Shown: in pieces, positions 52,561-61,567 of the stretch
How positions within the stretch are numbered: position 1 is the stretch's first letter
How the letters are laid out: each line of letters starts with the position of its first letter
Assembly: GCF_042677945.1 (NCBI RefSeq)
Contig: NZ_JBHUDN010000014.1
Direction: 5' to 3' (one strand)
DNA length: 64,000 bases
From: Haloplanus litoreus
GTDB taxonomy: Archaea > Halobacteriota > Halobacteria > Halobacteriales > Haloferacaceae
Made by a program: the position numbers and the translations under genes
The notes under the pieces: model-generated
The model's database searches: none
What the model saw: the letters and a program-made list of their open reading frames with translations, nothing else
Told to the model about the DNA's origin: nothing

Positions 52561-53828
52561 TCGTGGTCACCTCCGGTAAGTGGTGTCAACGGCAGTGTCT
52601 CCGCTCCGAGCGTGTACAACAGCAGGCCGACACCGATTATGCCGATACTTGTCCCCCACTCGACCATCGTCGGGAAGTACGACCCGTGGGGGAGTCCCTC
52701 CATCACCGGCATGACCTGTGCCGGGACGACGATGTTGAATCGAACCGCGATGATCCCGATGACGACGCTCAGCCCCGCCAGCACCATCACCGCCGGCGTT
52801 CGCCGCCACGACTTCTTGGTCAGCAGAACCATCGGGAACACCCAGCTGAAGCCGACCATGAACCACCAGAACGACCACGACATCGGGCCGAACATTATGA
52901 CCCGCCAGGTTTCGATTTCGTGAGGGTGGACGCTAGCGATCGCGATGAACGTCTCGATGGCGGTCAGGGCGGCGTCGACGATAATGAAGCCGATCAAAAG
53001 CTGTGCAAGTCGGTCGAGCAGATCCGGATCGACCGAGTCGCCGTCGAACAGTCGGGTCCGAAGCACGTAGATCATCATCACGAGCGCGGTCCCGCTGAGC
53101 AGCGCGGAGATGACGAATATCACCGGGAACAGCCCGCTGTTCCAGTAGGGGCGGGCCTTCGAGACGGCGAACAGCACGCCAGTTCCGCCGTGAACCATGA
53201 AGATAGCCAGAGGAATCCCAACGATGCCGGCTCGCTTGAGCCAGCGCCGGTCGAACGATTGGGACTCCTCGCTCGTATCCAGCCGACCGAGCGCGAGCGC
53301 CGCGTAGAACCGTTCTTCGACCCCCGAGGTGCGCTCGGCGACCCGCGCGAGATCGATCCGCATCGAGAAGTACAGCTCCGTGACCAGAATCGCGATGTAG
53401 GCCACGTAGGCGTGGACCTCCCACGAGAGCGCGGAGGTCAGCTGGCGCCAAATGAACGGGAAGTACATCCGATCCATCCGCCCGAGGTCGATCCAGACGA
53501 ACAGCAGCGCCACCGCCATGCTGATGATGGCCGCGAACAGCGCGTCGCGGTCGATCCTGTGCATTCCCTCGACCTCGAAGACGTTGGCCATCGTACTCAC
53601 GAGGAACGCGCCGGCGGAGAGGCCGACGAAGTATATGTAGAAGGCGACCCACGCGCCCCACGGGACGATACTCGTGAGGTTGGTACTCGCCATTCCGCCC
53701 GTGAGCCGGAGGTACGTCGCGTAGACGCCGACGGCGACGAGTACGCCGACGACCGCGTACCAGGCGACGCGTAGCCGGTCGTCTTCGAACCCCGGATCGA
53801 ACTCGAAGCGTGAACTCTGTGTCGACAT
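52557..53828 (-). CDS. NrfD/PsrC-type membrane anchor subunit
   Basis: A 423-aa protein with about nine hydrophobic helices (VAWYAVVGVLVAVGVYATYL, FYIYFVGLSAGAFLVSTMAN, IISMAVALLFVWIDLGR, VFPMVLLTKKSWRRTPAVMV and others). This is the NrfD/PsrC family, which oxidises quinol and passes electrons to the Fe-S subunit. The stop overlaps the ATG of the catalytic-subunit gene. It begins 5 bases after the ferredoxin subunit gene, forming an A-B-C type operon. Confidence 0.92.
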   Translation of the reverse strand: MSTQSSRFEFDPGFEDDRLRVAWYAVVGVLVAVGVYATYLRLTGGMASTNLTSIVPWGAWVAFYIYFVGLSAGAFLVSTMANVFEVEGMHRIDRDALFAAIISMAVALLFVWIDLGRMDRMYFPFIWRQLTSALSWEVHAYVAYIAILVTELYFSMRIDLARVAERTSGVEERFYAALALGRLDTSEESQSFDRRWLKRAGIVGIPLAIFMVHGGTGVLFAVSKARPYWNSGLFPVIFVISALLSGTALVMMIYVLRTRLFDGDSVDPDLLDRLAQLLIGFIIVDAALTAIETFIAIASVHPHEIETWRVIMFGPMSWSFWWFMVGFSWVFPMVLLTKKSWRRTPAVMVLAGLSVVIGIIAVRFNIVVPAQVMPVMEGLPHGSYFPTMVEWGTSIGIIGVGLLLYTLGAETLPLTPLTGGDHE

Positions 53829-53832
53829 CGGT

Positions 53833-54864
53833 CTATTTGAGGTAGTAGACGTTGGGGTCGGTCCCCTCGTCTTCTTTCAGTTGGAACGCGCGTGACGAGT
53901 CGGCCATCTGTGCGACGTCGCTGTCGGGGTTCTCAAGGTCGCCCATGTTCCGGGCGTCGCCGACGCACGTCTCGACGCACGCCGGCTCTTCGCCGCGCTC
54001 TAACCGGTGGGTACAGAAGCTGCACTTGCGGATGTTGCCGATCGGCGATTTCCCCTCCTCGCGCGGTCCGCGGTCGACACCGTACTCGGGGCTGGTCAGT
54101 TCGCCGGCTTCGTCGACCTCGTCGTCGTAGTTCTCGCCGAAGTCGAAGTACCGCGCGCCGTACGGGCAGGCGATGTTGCAGTACCGGCAGCCAATACACC
54201 GGTCGTAGTCGATGTTGACCACGCCGTCGTCCATCTTGTACGTCGCCGAGACCGGACACACCTGCACGCACGGCGGGTTGTCACACTGCATGCACGGTCG
54301 AGGCACGTTCGTCCGCGTGACGTTCGGGAACTCCCCGTGTTCCTCTTCCATCACGACGTTGTACGAAACCCCTGGTGGTGTCCGGTTTTCGGACTTACAC
54401 GCAACCGTACACGAGTCACAACCGACACACTTCTGCAGGTCGATCACCATCCCCCACTTCTCGTCACCTTCGCCAATCCCACCGTCGGGCTCGTCGCCTT
54501 CAGCCTGCGTCGACTCCGCCGCAACGGTGTCCATCGATCCGACGGCACAGCTCAACGACTCGGCCGTCTCCGTCGAGACAGTCTGGTCGCCCGCGTCAAC
54601 CGCGGGGTTCGGTGTCTCGTGATACGCATCACCGAACTCGGCAGCTGCGGCTTCATCGTACTGCTCCCAGTACTCGTCGCCGGACAGTTCACCGCGAGCG
54701 ACGCGCTGTGCGTCCGCGGCCATCGAGACGCCGAGATCCGTGTCCGCATCGACGTCTGCGAGCTCCTCTCGCGGGTCGGGGCGCTCGTTCTCAACCATCG
54801 CGTCGAGGTCAGCTTTCCCGACGTTCGGAATACCGGGAAGCGTGTCGTCGTCTGTAGTGCTCAT
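53833..54864 (-). CDS. 4Fe-4S ferredoxin-type electron transfer subunit
   Basis: ATG 54864 (MSTTDDDTLPGIPNVGKADL) gives 343 aa. The N-terminal 130 residues are an acidic, low-complexity extension not found in bacterial homologues. The C-terminal region holds four [4Fe-4S] sites: CVGCDSCTVACK, CMQCDNPPCVQVCP, CIGCRYCNIACPYGA, and a late CSFCTHRLERGEEPACVETC. This is the PsrB/DmsB/TtrB electron-transfer layout, wiring the membrane subunit to the catalytic one. It is the first gene of the operon, opposite the Bat-type regulator. Confidence 0.92.
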   Translation of the reverse strand: MSTTDDDTLPGIPNVGKADLDAMVENERPDPREELADVDADTDLGVSMAADAQRVARGELSGDEYWEQYDEAAAAEFGDAYHETPNPAVDAGDQTVSTETAESLSCAVGSMDTVAAESTQAEGDEPDGGIGEGDEKWGMVIDLQKCVGCDSCTVACKSENRTPPGVSYNVVMEEEHGEFPNVTRTNVPRPCMQCDNPPCVQVCPVSATYKMDDGVVNIDYDRCIGCRYCNIACPYGARYFDFGENYDDEVDEAGELTSPEYGVDRGPREEGKSPIGNIRKCSFCTHRLERGEEPACVETCVGDARNMGDLENPDSDVAQMADSSRAFQLKEDEGTDPNVYYLK

Positions 54865-54975
54865 CGCCACCACCCGTCACCGGTCGTCTTGCCGACGAAC
54901 ACCTGCTCCCGCGTCGGCCGGTCAGTCCTGGAGTTCATACACGTAGTCGTACGGAGCGCCCCGTGGAGAAGGTGA

Positions 54976-54996
54976 TACCAATATAGTCTGAGTCGG
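54976..54996 (+). promoter_or_regulatory. Direct repeat 1 upstream of the reductase operon
   Basis: TACCAATATAGTCTGAGTCGG. It matches direct repeat 2 at 55029-55049 at 16 of 21 positions, with a 53-base start-to-start distance (five helical turns). This may be a binding site for the Bat/DmsR-type HTH_10 protein. Confidence 0.45.
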
Positions 54997-55028
54997 TCCG
55001 AAACTCGAGAGACACCCTACATCGAGAG

Positions 55029-55049
55029 TACCAATACTGTTTGGGTCGG
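55029..55049 (+). promoter_or_regulatory. Direct repeat 2 upstream of the reductase operon
   Basis: TACCAATACTGTTTGGGTCG followed by G, the partner of the repeat at 54976-54996. It sits about 160 bases before the regulator start. Confidence 0.45.
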
Positions 55050-55209
55050 GATCAGTCGGGGACAACTCGGGCCGCGTCTCGAGCGAAGCACCGACCACAG
55101 GGATTATTCGGAGAGATCAGTTACCTTCGAGTATGGATTGCTCGAGTCGAAGCGGACGAACGCTCCGCGGCCGAGGGTCCCTCGGCCGTCGGAGACAGAC
55201 ACGAACCGT

Positions 55210-57057
55210 ATGAACGGGATTATTGCCCTCTCGATCGGACTGCGGCTGCTAGGCGTCGGGTATTCGATTCTACTGCTCGCTCGCACCCGCGACCGCCGGT
55301 TCGGCTTCCTGACGCTGCTGTTTTCCTTTATGACGCTTCGGCAACTGCTCACCGTACAGACGGCGAGCACTGGGCTCGAAGAGCTTCCCGGCCTCGTTGT
55401 GAGCGCGCTCACCTTGCTGACAGTGTACTACCTCTCAGCGTACATCACCGATGAAGACGCCCTCAAGACGGAGCTTCGGACGGTAAACGAGCGCCTCCAG
55501 AGCTTTCGGAAGGCGATCGAACACGCCGGGCACGCGATTTTTCTCACCGACTCCAACGGGACTATCGAGTACGCAAACCCGGCTGTCGAGTCGGTCACTG
55601 GGTACGAGCGGGACGAGGTGATCGGAGAGAATCCCCGGCTCTGGCAATCCGGGAAACACGGCGACGACTTCTACGCAGATCTCTGGGAACAAATCACGTC
55701 AGGGTCGGTCTGGGAGGGCGAGCTGACGAATCGCCGGAAATCGGGTGAGCTCCGGTGGATAGACGCAACGATCGCACCGATCGTCGAGGATGGGGACGTG
55801 AATCGTTACGTCGCGATCGAGCGCGACATTACCGAACGGAAGGAGCGCGAAATACGCATCGAGGACCAGAACGAGCGCTTAATCGTACTGAACAACACGA
55901 ACGAAGTGCTCCGCGATATCAACCGCGAACTCGTCGCTGCGTCGACACGCGACGAGATCGAGGCCGCCGTCTGTGAACAGTTCGCCTCGTCGGATCTCTT
56001 CGATGTGGCTTGGATCGGTAGTCGAGGACTCGTCGACGGCTCAGTTAGCCCGCACTCGTGGGCCGGCAGCGACCTCACCTCCCTCGAGACTCATATCGAA
56101 GCAATGTGTACCGCCGATCCGACACCGGTCGAGCAGGCACTGGAGGGACCGGACCCAGTGTTTACCGACGTAGAGGACGGCCAATTGCAGACAGCCGGCA
56201 AAAAACGGTGCGTCGTAGTTCCGCTCGCCTACCGCGACGCGGAGTATGGCGTCCTTGGTGTAGTGACTAACAACCCGAACGCGTTCGACCTGATCGAACG
56301 GGAGGTGTTCGCCGAACTCGGCCAAACGATCGCAGACGCCATCAGCGCTGTCGAGAGCAAGCAGACGCTCATTTCCAACAGCGTAACTGAGTTGGAGTTC
56401 CAATTGGCAGGAATCGACGAGCCGTTGGCGAAGATGGCAGCACAGCTCGATTGCACGGTCACACTCGAGCATGTCGTCGATGATGGTGACGAGAATCAGA
56501 TCCAGTACGTCACCGTCACCGGGCCCGAGCCGGAAGTCGTCGTCGAGTACGCGACCGACGCCGACTTCATCGGCACCGTACAACACGTCTACACATACGA
56601 AGACCGGGCGCTTTTCCGGCTATCGGTCGACGATCGGTCGGTCGTCACAACGTTAGCGCAGTACGGGGCAAGCATCGAGTCGTTGTCGATTACTGGAACC
56701 ACCGGCCGACTGGTCGCACAGGTGGCCAGTTCGAACGATATTCGAAGCGTCGTCAACGCGCTTCGGACGACCTACGATGGACTAACGCTGATCGCACAGC
56801 GAGAGCGCGAGCGGGACGTACAGACTGAAGCCGCCTTCCGAAAACAGCTGACAACTGCGTTGACGGAGCGACAACGAGAGGCAGCGCGAACCGCGTACTT
56901 TTCGGGGTTCTTCGATTGGCCCCGTGAGCACAGCGGAGAGGAAGTCGCGTCGATGATGGATATCTCACAGACGACGTTCACCCAGCACCTTCGGGCCGCG
57001 GAAAAGAAACTCTTCGAGACCCTGTTCGACGAGACATTGACCACCTTCCCCGGATGA
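55210..57057 (+). CDS. Bat/DmsR-type PAS-GAF-HTH_10 transcription regulator
   Basis: ATG 55210 (MNGIIALSIGLRLLGVGYSI) gives 615 aa. Three hydrophobic helices lie in residues 1-80, then a PAS domain (about 97-215, AIEHAGHAIFLTDSNGTIEY), a GAF domain (about 235-370, AAVCEQFASSDLFDVAWIGS) and a bacterio-opsin-activator region. It ends in an HTH_10 helix-turn-helix (LTERQREAARTAYFSGFFDW, then GEEVASMMDISQTTFTQHLR). This is the architecture of haloarchaeal Bat and DmsR; DmsR controls a DMSO/TMAO reductase operon in Halobacterium. Divergent position next to the reductase supports the same role here. Confidence 0.88.
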   Translation: MNGIIALSIGLRLLGVGYSILLLARTRDRRFGFLTLLFSFMTLRQLLTVQTASTGLEELPGLVVSALTLLTVYYLSAYITDEDALKTELRTVNERLQSFRKAIEHAGHAIFLTDSNGTIEYANPAVESVTGYERDEVIGENPRLWQSGKHGDDFYADLWEQITSGSVWEGELTNRRKSGELRWIDATIAPIVEDGDVNRYVAIERDITERKEREIRIEDQNERLIVLNNTNEVLRDINRELVAASTRDEIEAAVCEQFASSDLFDVAWIGSRGLVDGSVSPHSWAGSDLTSLETHIEAMCTADPTPVEQALEGPDPVFTDVEDGQLQTAGKKRCVVVPLAYRDAEYGVLGVVTNNPNAFDLIEREVFAELGQTIADAISAVESKQTLISNSVTELEFQLAGIDEPLAKMAAQLDCTVTLEHVVDDGDENQIQYVTVTGPEPEVVVEYATDADFIGTVQHVYTYEDRALFRLSVDDRSVVTTLAQYGASIESLSITGTTGRLVAQVASSNDIRSVVNALRTTYDGLTLIAQRERERDVQTEAAFRKQLTTALTERQREAARTAYFSGFFDWPREHSGEEVASMMDISQTTFTQHLRAAEKKLFETLFDETLTTFPG

Positions 57058-57188
57058 AGCCGTGGGATTCCCAAGCGTCTGGATATCACGGTTTACAGTC
57101 CCTGTTCTCTCGGTGTGAACCGCCCGCTCTCGCGGTCGAACAAGAAGACTCCTAGCTGGGTCAAGCGGTCGGATGAAGCCATCGCAAC

Positions 57189-57605
57189 TCAGCTCTCAGA
57201 TGCGGGTTCGAACTCGTCTGTAACGGCTGCCAGTACACGCTCGAATCGCTCGGTGACCTCGATCGCGATGGAATCTAGCGCGTCATTGTCCGCGATCCCG
57301 ACCAACTGCTCCGGGTCGACCGCACTCACCACGACGCCACCATCATCACTCTCGTAGACGATGACGTTACAGGGTAAGAGCGCACCAAGTTCGATTTCCT
57401 CGGTCAATCCGTCGAATGCCAGCGGGGGATTACACGCACCGAGGATCCGGTACTGACGGAACTCTTCGCCGAGTTTCTCTTCGAGTGTCGCCTGGATGTC
57501 GATGTCACAGAGGACACCGAATCCCTCATCTTTGAGTGCAGCGTTCGTTGCGTCGACGACGGCGTCGAACTCGCCAGAGACTGACGTCTGTATTGTGTAT
57601 TCCAT
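57189..57605 (-). CDS. DUF302-family protein
   Basis: A 138-aa protein of the DUF302 family: MEYTIQTSVSGEFDAVVDAT, FGVLCDIDIQATLEEKLGE, YRILGACNPPLAFDGL, LLPCNVIVYESDDGG. DUF302 proteins are small alpha/beta proteins; their cysteines suggest a metal or redox role. A truncated copy lies at 41560-41727 in the metal-gene region, so this intact gene is the surviving paralogue. The bases just upstream (57606-57650) match those before the pseudogene, implying a shared promoter. Confidence 0.88.
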   Translation of the reverse strand: MEYTIQTSVSGEFDAVVDATNAALKDEGFGVLCDIDIQATLEEKLGEEFRQYRILGACNPPLAFDGLTEEIELGALLPCNVIVYESDDGGVVVSAVDPEQLVGIADNDALDSIAIEVTERFERVLAAVTDEFEPASES

Positions 57606-57689
57606 GAAATATCATACCTCGTCCACGGGGTTAACCGTTGGGTGCCCAAACGGCGTACTTTTAATTGAACCCTCACGCAACACGTGTGG

Positions 57690-59534
57690 ATGAACGAGCG
57701 CAGCGCCCCGGGGACCGTTCTGGTCGTCGACGACGGGGTCGAGTCCGCCGCGTCGACTGCCGAGGCCCTGGCGAGCGAGGGGTTCGACGCCGAAACGGCC
57801 GAGACGCCAACCGAGGGACTCGACCGGGTTGGCGACGGCGAATTCGACTGCATCGTCTCGGCGTACGCGATGTCGCCGTACGACGGAATCGAGGTCCTGG
57901 AGGCCATCCGAGAGACGGACGACGTTCCGGTCGTCCTCTTCACGGACGAGGGAGACGAGGCGGTTGCGAGCGCCGCAATCGCGGCGGGGGTCACCGACTA
58001 CGTGCGCAAGGGAACCGGGAGCGACCCGTACGGCCGACTGGCGACACGGGTGGAGCGTGCGGTCGACGAGTACCGAACGCGACGGGCGTCGGCGGTGCGT
58101 ACCGAGGAGTTGCTCCTCTACGAACAGATCTTCGACAGAATTCAGGAGGGGGCCTGCCTGTACGACGAGGAAGGTCGTTTCCTGATCGTCAACGACTACC
58201 TGGCGGAGTTTTACGGGACGACGAAGGGGGCCCTCGAGGGTCGTTCGAGTCGCCTCGTCGACGCGATCCGGGACGAGGGGAGCGAGGAAGAGGACCCCTA
58301 CCGGAAACTCCTCGACGGGGACCGCGAGTCTGTCGAGGGGGAACTCGAGTTGGAGGTATCGGACAGAGGACAGGTGGTCGTGGACTACCGTCTGGCACCG
58401 TTGGAAACCGACGGACCGGTCGAGTGCGTCGTCGGCGTAGCCAGAGACGTGACGGAATGGAGGGCACGGCAGCGCCAGTCGAAACGGGCCCGCGAGGAGT
58501 ACCGTGAGTTGATCAACGGGACGAACGATAGCGTCTGGGTGATCGACCCCGACGGGCAGTTTCTCGCGGTGAACGACGCGGCAGTCGACCGGCTGGGGTA
58601 CTCGCGATCGGAGTTTCGGTCGATGAGGCCACACGACATCGACGCGGGTCTCGACGAGGAGAAGATAACTCACCTGATCGAGACCATGCCGGAGGACGGT
58701 CGACAGGTGTTCGAGACCGTCCACCGACGGAAGGACGGGGAGACGTTCCCCGTCGAGATCAGCTCCAGTCTGGTCTCGTTCCGGGGAGAGTCCGCGATAC
58801 TGAGCGTCGCTCGGGACATCACCCAGCGAAAGGAGTACGAGGCCGAACTCCGGGAACAGAACGAACTCCTCGAACAGCAACGCGACGAACTCGAGGTGTT
58901 GAATCAGGTGTTGCGCCACGACATCCGGAACGATCTGCAGTTGGTGACCGCCTACGCGGATATCCTGCAGGACTTCGTCGACGAGGAGGGACAGGAGTAC
59001 CTCCGGACGGTGAGCGAACGAGCGAACCACGCCGTCGAGCTCACCCGTACGGCGCGAGACACGGTCGAGATGATGAACCGGCGCGAGACGGAGAATCGCC
59101 CCGTCGACCTCGGGTCGACACTCGACGACGAGGTAGCGAATTTGCGGGAGATGTTCCCCGAGGCCGTGATCACCGTCGACTCCTCGCCTCAGTCGGTCAC
59201 GGTTCGGGCCGGCGACATGCTCGGGTCCGTGTTCAGGAACCTCCTCACTAACGCCGTCCAGCACAACGACGAGGAGGTACCCGAGGTCACCGTCTCGACG
59301 ACCGATACCGGCGAGTCGGTGAGCGTCCGGGTGGCCGACAACGGGCCGGGCATCCCCGACGCGCAGAAGACGGATATCTTCGGCAAAGGCGCGAAAGGGC
59401 TCGACAGCGCCGGTACCGGACTCGGACTACACCTGGTTCGGACGCTCGTCGAGAAGTACGGGGGATCGGTCCATGTCGAGGACAACGATCCGACGGGATC
59501 GGTCTTCGTCGTCGACCTCCCGAAGGCGGACTGA
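57690..59534 (+). CDS. Receiver-PAS-PAS histidine kinase
   Basis: ATG 57690 (MNERSAPGTVLVVDDGVESA) gives 614 aa. The N-terminal receiver domain (about 8-120) is degenerate: where the phospho-accepting Asp should be, the sequence reads DCIVSAYAMSPYDG, with Ala for Asp. Two PAS domains follow (about 145-260 and 270-385), then HisKA with the phosphorylation His in VLRHDIRNDLQLVTAYADIL and HATPase (FRNLLTNAVQHND, VADNGPGIPDAQ, GTGLGLHLVR). It is a soluble sensor kinase. The HalX response-regulator gene starts 178 bases downstream on the same strand and is the probable partner. Confidence 0.88.
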   Translation: MNERSAPGTVLVVDDGVESAASTAEALASEGFDAETAETPTEGLDRVGDGEFDCIVSAYAMSPYDGIEVLEAIRETDDVPVVLFTDEGDEAVASAAIAAGVTDYVRKGTGSDPYGRLATRVERAVDEYRTRRASAVRTEELLLYEQIFDRIQEGACLYDEEGRFLIVNDYLAEFYGTTKGALEGRSSRLVDAIRDEGSEEEDPYRKLLDGDRESVEGELELEVSDRGQVVVDYRLAPLETDGPVECVVGVARDVTEWRARQRQSKRAREEYRELINGTNDSVWVIDPDGQFLAVNDAAVDRLGYSRSEFRSMRPHDIDAGLDEEKITHLIETMPEDGRQVFETVHRRKDGETFPVEISSSLVSFRGESAILSVARDITQRKEYEAELREQNELLEQQRDELEVLNQVLRHDIRNDLQLVTAYADILQDFVDEEGQEYLRTVSERANHAVELTRTARDTVEMMNRRETENRPVDLGSTLDDEVANLREMFPEAVITVDSSPQSVTVRAGDMLGSVFRNLLTNAVQHNDEEVPEVTVSTTDTGESVSVRVADNGPGIPDAQKTDIFGKGAKGLDSAGTGLGLHLVRTLVEKYGGSVHVEDNDPTGSVFVVDLPKAD

Positions 59535-59712
59535 TCGGCGTGTCGGGGACGACTGCGGGAGCCGTCGTCGCTGGTGGGGGGTGACGACCGGGACACCGAT
59601 CCGATCCGATCCGAGCCGGTCCGGTACAGCGAGCGCCGACCGCTCCGGACGGACGGGTCGGTGTCCGATTGACCCGTATCGTTTAACCCGCCACGAACCC
59701 GTTACCGTAACG

Positions 59713-60303
59713 ATGCCAACAGCGCAGCCGACCGTTCTCCTCGTCGACGACGAAAAAGACGTCGTCGACGTCTACGCTCTCGCCTTCACCGAGGAGTATT
59801 CGGTGCTGGAAGCCTACGGCGGCGAGGAGGCACTCGAGAAGGTGAGCGATGCCGACGTGGTCTTGCTCGACCGGCGGATGCCGGGACTGTCGGGCCGGGA
59901 GGTCCTCGAAGAGATCCGAGCGCGGGACCTCGACGTCCGGGTGGCGATGGTGACGGCGGTGGACCCCGACTTCGACATCGCGGAGATGGGGTTCGACGCC
60001 TACCTGACGAAACCCGTGGGGGACGACGAACTTCGAGAGACCGTCGACGAGTTGCTCACGCTCTCGGAGTACGACGATCGAATTCGGGAGCGGTTCGCCA
60101 TCGCGGAGAAACTGGTCGCGCTGGAATCGGAGAAGTCCAGACAGGAACTGGCCGCGAGCGAGGAGTATCGGGCGCTGACGGAGCGCGCGGCGGCACTCGA
60201 CGAGCGGACCACGGAGACGGTCGGCGAGATGGATTCGGCGGCGTTCGAGAAGGCGTTTTCGGGGGTCGAAGATGCCACGGGAGGCGACACGGACCGTCGG
60301 TGA
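59713..60303 (+). CDS. HalX-type response regulator
   Basis: A 196-aa protein starting at ATG 59713 (MPTAQPTVLLVDDEKDVVDV). The receiver has the acidic pair (VDDEKDV), phospho-Asp in VVLLDRRMPGLSGREVL and Lys in FDAYLTKPVG. The C-terminal HalX domain is helical (DDRIRERFAIAEKLVALESE, RQELAASEEYRALTERAAAL). HalX regulators are haloarchaeal, with no DNA-binding domain of the usual kind. It follows the kinase at 57690, its probable partner. Confidence 0.88.
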   Translation: MPTAQPTVLLVDDEKDVVDVYALAFTEEYSVLEAYGGEEALEKVSDADVVLLDRRMPGLSGREVLEEIRARDLDVRVAMVTAVDPDFDIAEMGFDAYLTKPVGDDELRETVDELLTLSEYDDRIRERFAIAEKLVALESEKSRQELAASEEYRALTERAAALDERTTETVGEMDSAAFEKAFSGVEDATGGDTDRR

Positions 60304-60411
60304 CCGGTCGCCGGGGGGAACGGTCGGCTCGTACGGATTGTCGTAACGGTTTCCCGGCGGTCGCCGACCACGGAGTCGGCGGCCCTCGGAAGTGGCTCAC
60401 AACAGTCGGTA

Positions 60412-60768
60412 TCAGGCGTACTTCGCGACGACGTTCAGAATCTCGTCGAGTTCGTCGCCGTCGAGCGAGTAGCGACCGTGGGCGAACACCGAGCGGAGTT
60501 CGTCCCGATCCATCGGGAGCAGATCCGCGATTTTGAACGCCGCAACCTCGTCGACCTGGTCGAGTTCGAGGAGGTCCTCGACGAGGGCACGGGAGTCTTC
60601 GGCGTCGAGGACGGCGAACGTGTTGGCGTGTTCGATGGCGCGAGCGAGTTCGTACCGCATCTCACGGTCCACGTCGGCAGCGCGCTCCGCCTCGACTTCG
60701 GCGAGGAGTTCCTTGACCTCCGAGACGGTGACGTACTCCTCGTCGAGTTGCTCTTTGAAGATGGTCAT
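60412..60768 (-). CDS. rpo4: RNA polymerase subunit Rpo4 (Rpb4/RpoF)
   Basis: A 118-aa protein: MTIFKEQLDEEYVTVSEVKE, then EYVTVSEVKELLAEVEAERA, a helical N-terminus, and a C-terminal HRDC-like domain (LLELDQVDEVAAFKIADLLP, then GRYSLDGDELDEILNVVAKY). Rpo4 pairs with Rpo7 as the stalk of archaeal RNA polymerase. It begins 7 bases after the L21e stop, in the conserved haloarchaeal order L21e-Rpo4. In many haloarchaea DUF655 and KsgA genes follow, but here the next genes belong to a two-component system on the opposite strand. Confidence 0.92.
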   Translation of the reverse strand: MTIFKEQLDEEYVTVSEVKELLAEVEAERAADVDREMRYELARAIEHANTFAVLDAEDSRALVEDLLELDQVDEVAAFKIADLLPMDRDELRSVFAHGRYSLDGDELDEILNVVAKYA

Positions 60769-60775
60769 CGGGCGA

Positions 60776-61066
60776 CTACTGCTGGGCCTTGAGGTGTGCC
60801 GGGCGCGCGATGAGCGTCTTGTCCTTGCCGCCGTCGTTGATCTCGATCTTGAAGGCGCGACCCTGGGTCCCGACGACCGTTCCGGTGTGCCCGTTGAAGC
60901 GGGGGTGGAACCGACCCTCGGAGACGCTGGGGTCGAGTTTCAGATGGACTTTCTGACCGATTTCGTACTCCTGAATCGCGCGCTGGGGTGGGGATGCGCC
61001 GCGGTCCCGCGGATCGTTCGAGAGCTTTCCGCGCGTCCCTTTCAGCGGACCGTTTGAACTCGGCAT
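60776..61066 (-). CDS. rpl21e: 50S ribosomal protein L21e
   Basis: A 96-aa protein starting at ATG 61066 (MPSSNGPLKGTRGKLSNDPR). The L21e pattern is GPLKGTRGKL at the start, then YEIGQKVHLKLDPSVSEGRF, HPRFNGHTGTVVGTQGRAFK and a C-terminal KDKTLIARPAHLK. It is a component of the archaeal large ribosomal subunit. Its open frame extends upstream, but this Met is the family's start. Confidence 0.96.
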   Translation of the reverse strand: MPSSNGPLKGTRGKLSNDPRDRGASPPQRAIQEYEIGQKVHLKLDPSVSEGRFHPRFNGHTGTVVGTQGRAFKIEINDGGKDKTLIARPAHLKAQQ

Positions 61067-61118
61067 TGTCGTGAAGGTGAATACTGTGGTGGCGATTATA
61101 AATGGTGCGTTCCGCGCT

Positions 61119-61385
61119 TCAGATGCGGCCGACGTTCTCGACCGAGACGCTCTCGACGTCGTTGAGACCGGTGAACGCCTCCTCGACGGCTTCGGTACCG
61201 CCCGCGTCGTCCGGAACGATGACCGTCGGGAGGAGCGCCACGAGGCCGAACGCGACTTCGTCGCGCTCGAATCCGTTGATCTTCGCACCCTCCGGGAGCG
61301 ACGCCTCGAGTCGCTCCTGCAGGTCGTCGAGGTCGATTTCGGGACTCTTGGGCATGACCTTCATCTTGGCGGCGACTTTGCCCAT
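61119..61385 (-). CDS. Elongation factor 1-beta (aEF-1beta)
   Basis: An 88-aa protein: MGKVAAKMKVMPKSPEIDLD, EASLPEGAKINGFERDEVAF, GLVALLPTVIVPDDAGG and the C-terminal NDVESVSVENVGRI, the complete aEF-1beta guanine nucleotide exchange factor for EF-1alpha. ATG 61385 lies 2 bases after the stop of the zinc protein gene. Confidence 0.94.
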   Translation of the reverse strand: MGKVAAKMKVMPKSPEIDLDDLQERLEASLPEGAKINGFERDEVAFGLVALLPTVIVPDDAGGTEAVEEAFTGLNDVESVSVENVGRI

Positions 61386-61387
61386 CG

Positions 61388-61567
61388 TTACGGCCCCCTG
61401 AACCCACAGTCCGGACACTCGTAGAGGTTGCTCTGTTTACGACACTTTGCACAGCGATAGATCTGGTGACCGCAGTCCGGGCATTTGAACGAAGCGGCGC
61501 TCATCCCGGAGATGTTGATGCCACAGGAGACACACTGGCGCTCCTGTTTTCCTTCCGTCTGACTCAT
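61388..61567 (-). CDS. Zinc mini-protein with four CxxC motifs (HVO_2753 family)
   Basis: A 59-aa protein: MSQTEGKQERQCVSCGINIS, GMSAASFKCPDCGHQIYRCA, then KCRKQSNLYECPDCGFRGP. Its four CxxC knuckles (CVSC, CPDC, CAKC, CPDC) match the haloarchaeal HVO_2753 zinc-finger family, which binds two zinc ions. Its stop lies 2 bases before the aEF-1beta start, so the two are cotranscribed, as in Haloferax. Confidence 0.93.
   Translation of the reverse strand: MSQTEGKQERQCVSCGINISGMSAASFKCPDCGHQIYRCAKCRKQSNLYECPDCGFRGP

Larger units (their letters stand above)
54865..55209. other. Divergent intergenic region between the reductase operon and its likely regulator
   Basis: It contains two direct copies of a roughly 21-base motif (54976-54996 and 55029-55049) and no gene. 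Likely control region of both the Bat/DmsR-type regulator and the reductase operon. Confidence 0.55.

Noticed and set aside
52563..53774. Long plus-strand frame opposite the NrfD gene.
   Set aside because: Arg/Asp/His-rich shadow of a nine-helix membrane protein.
57612..59264. Long minus-strand frame opposite the histidine kinase.
   Set aside because: Shadow frame; the kinase motifs are on the plus strand.
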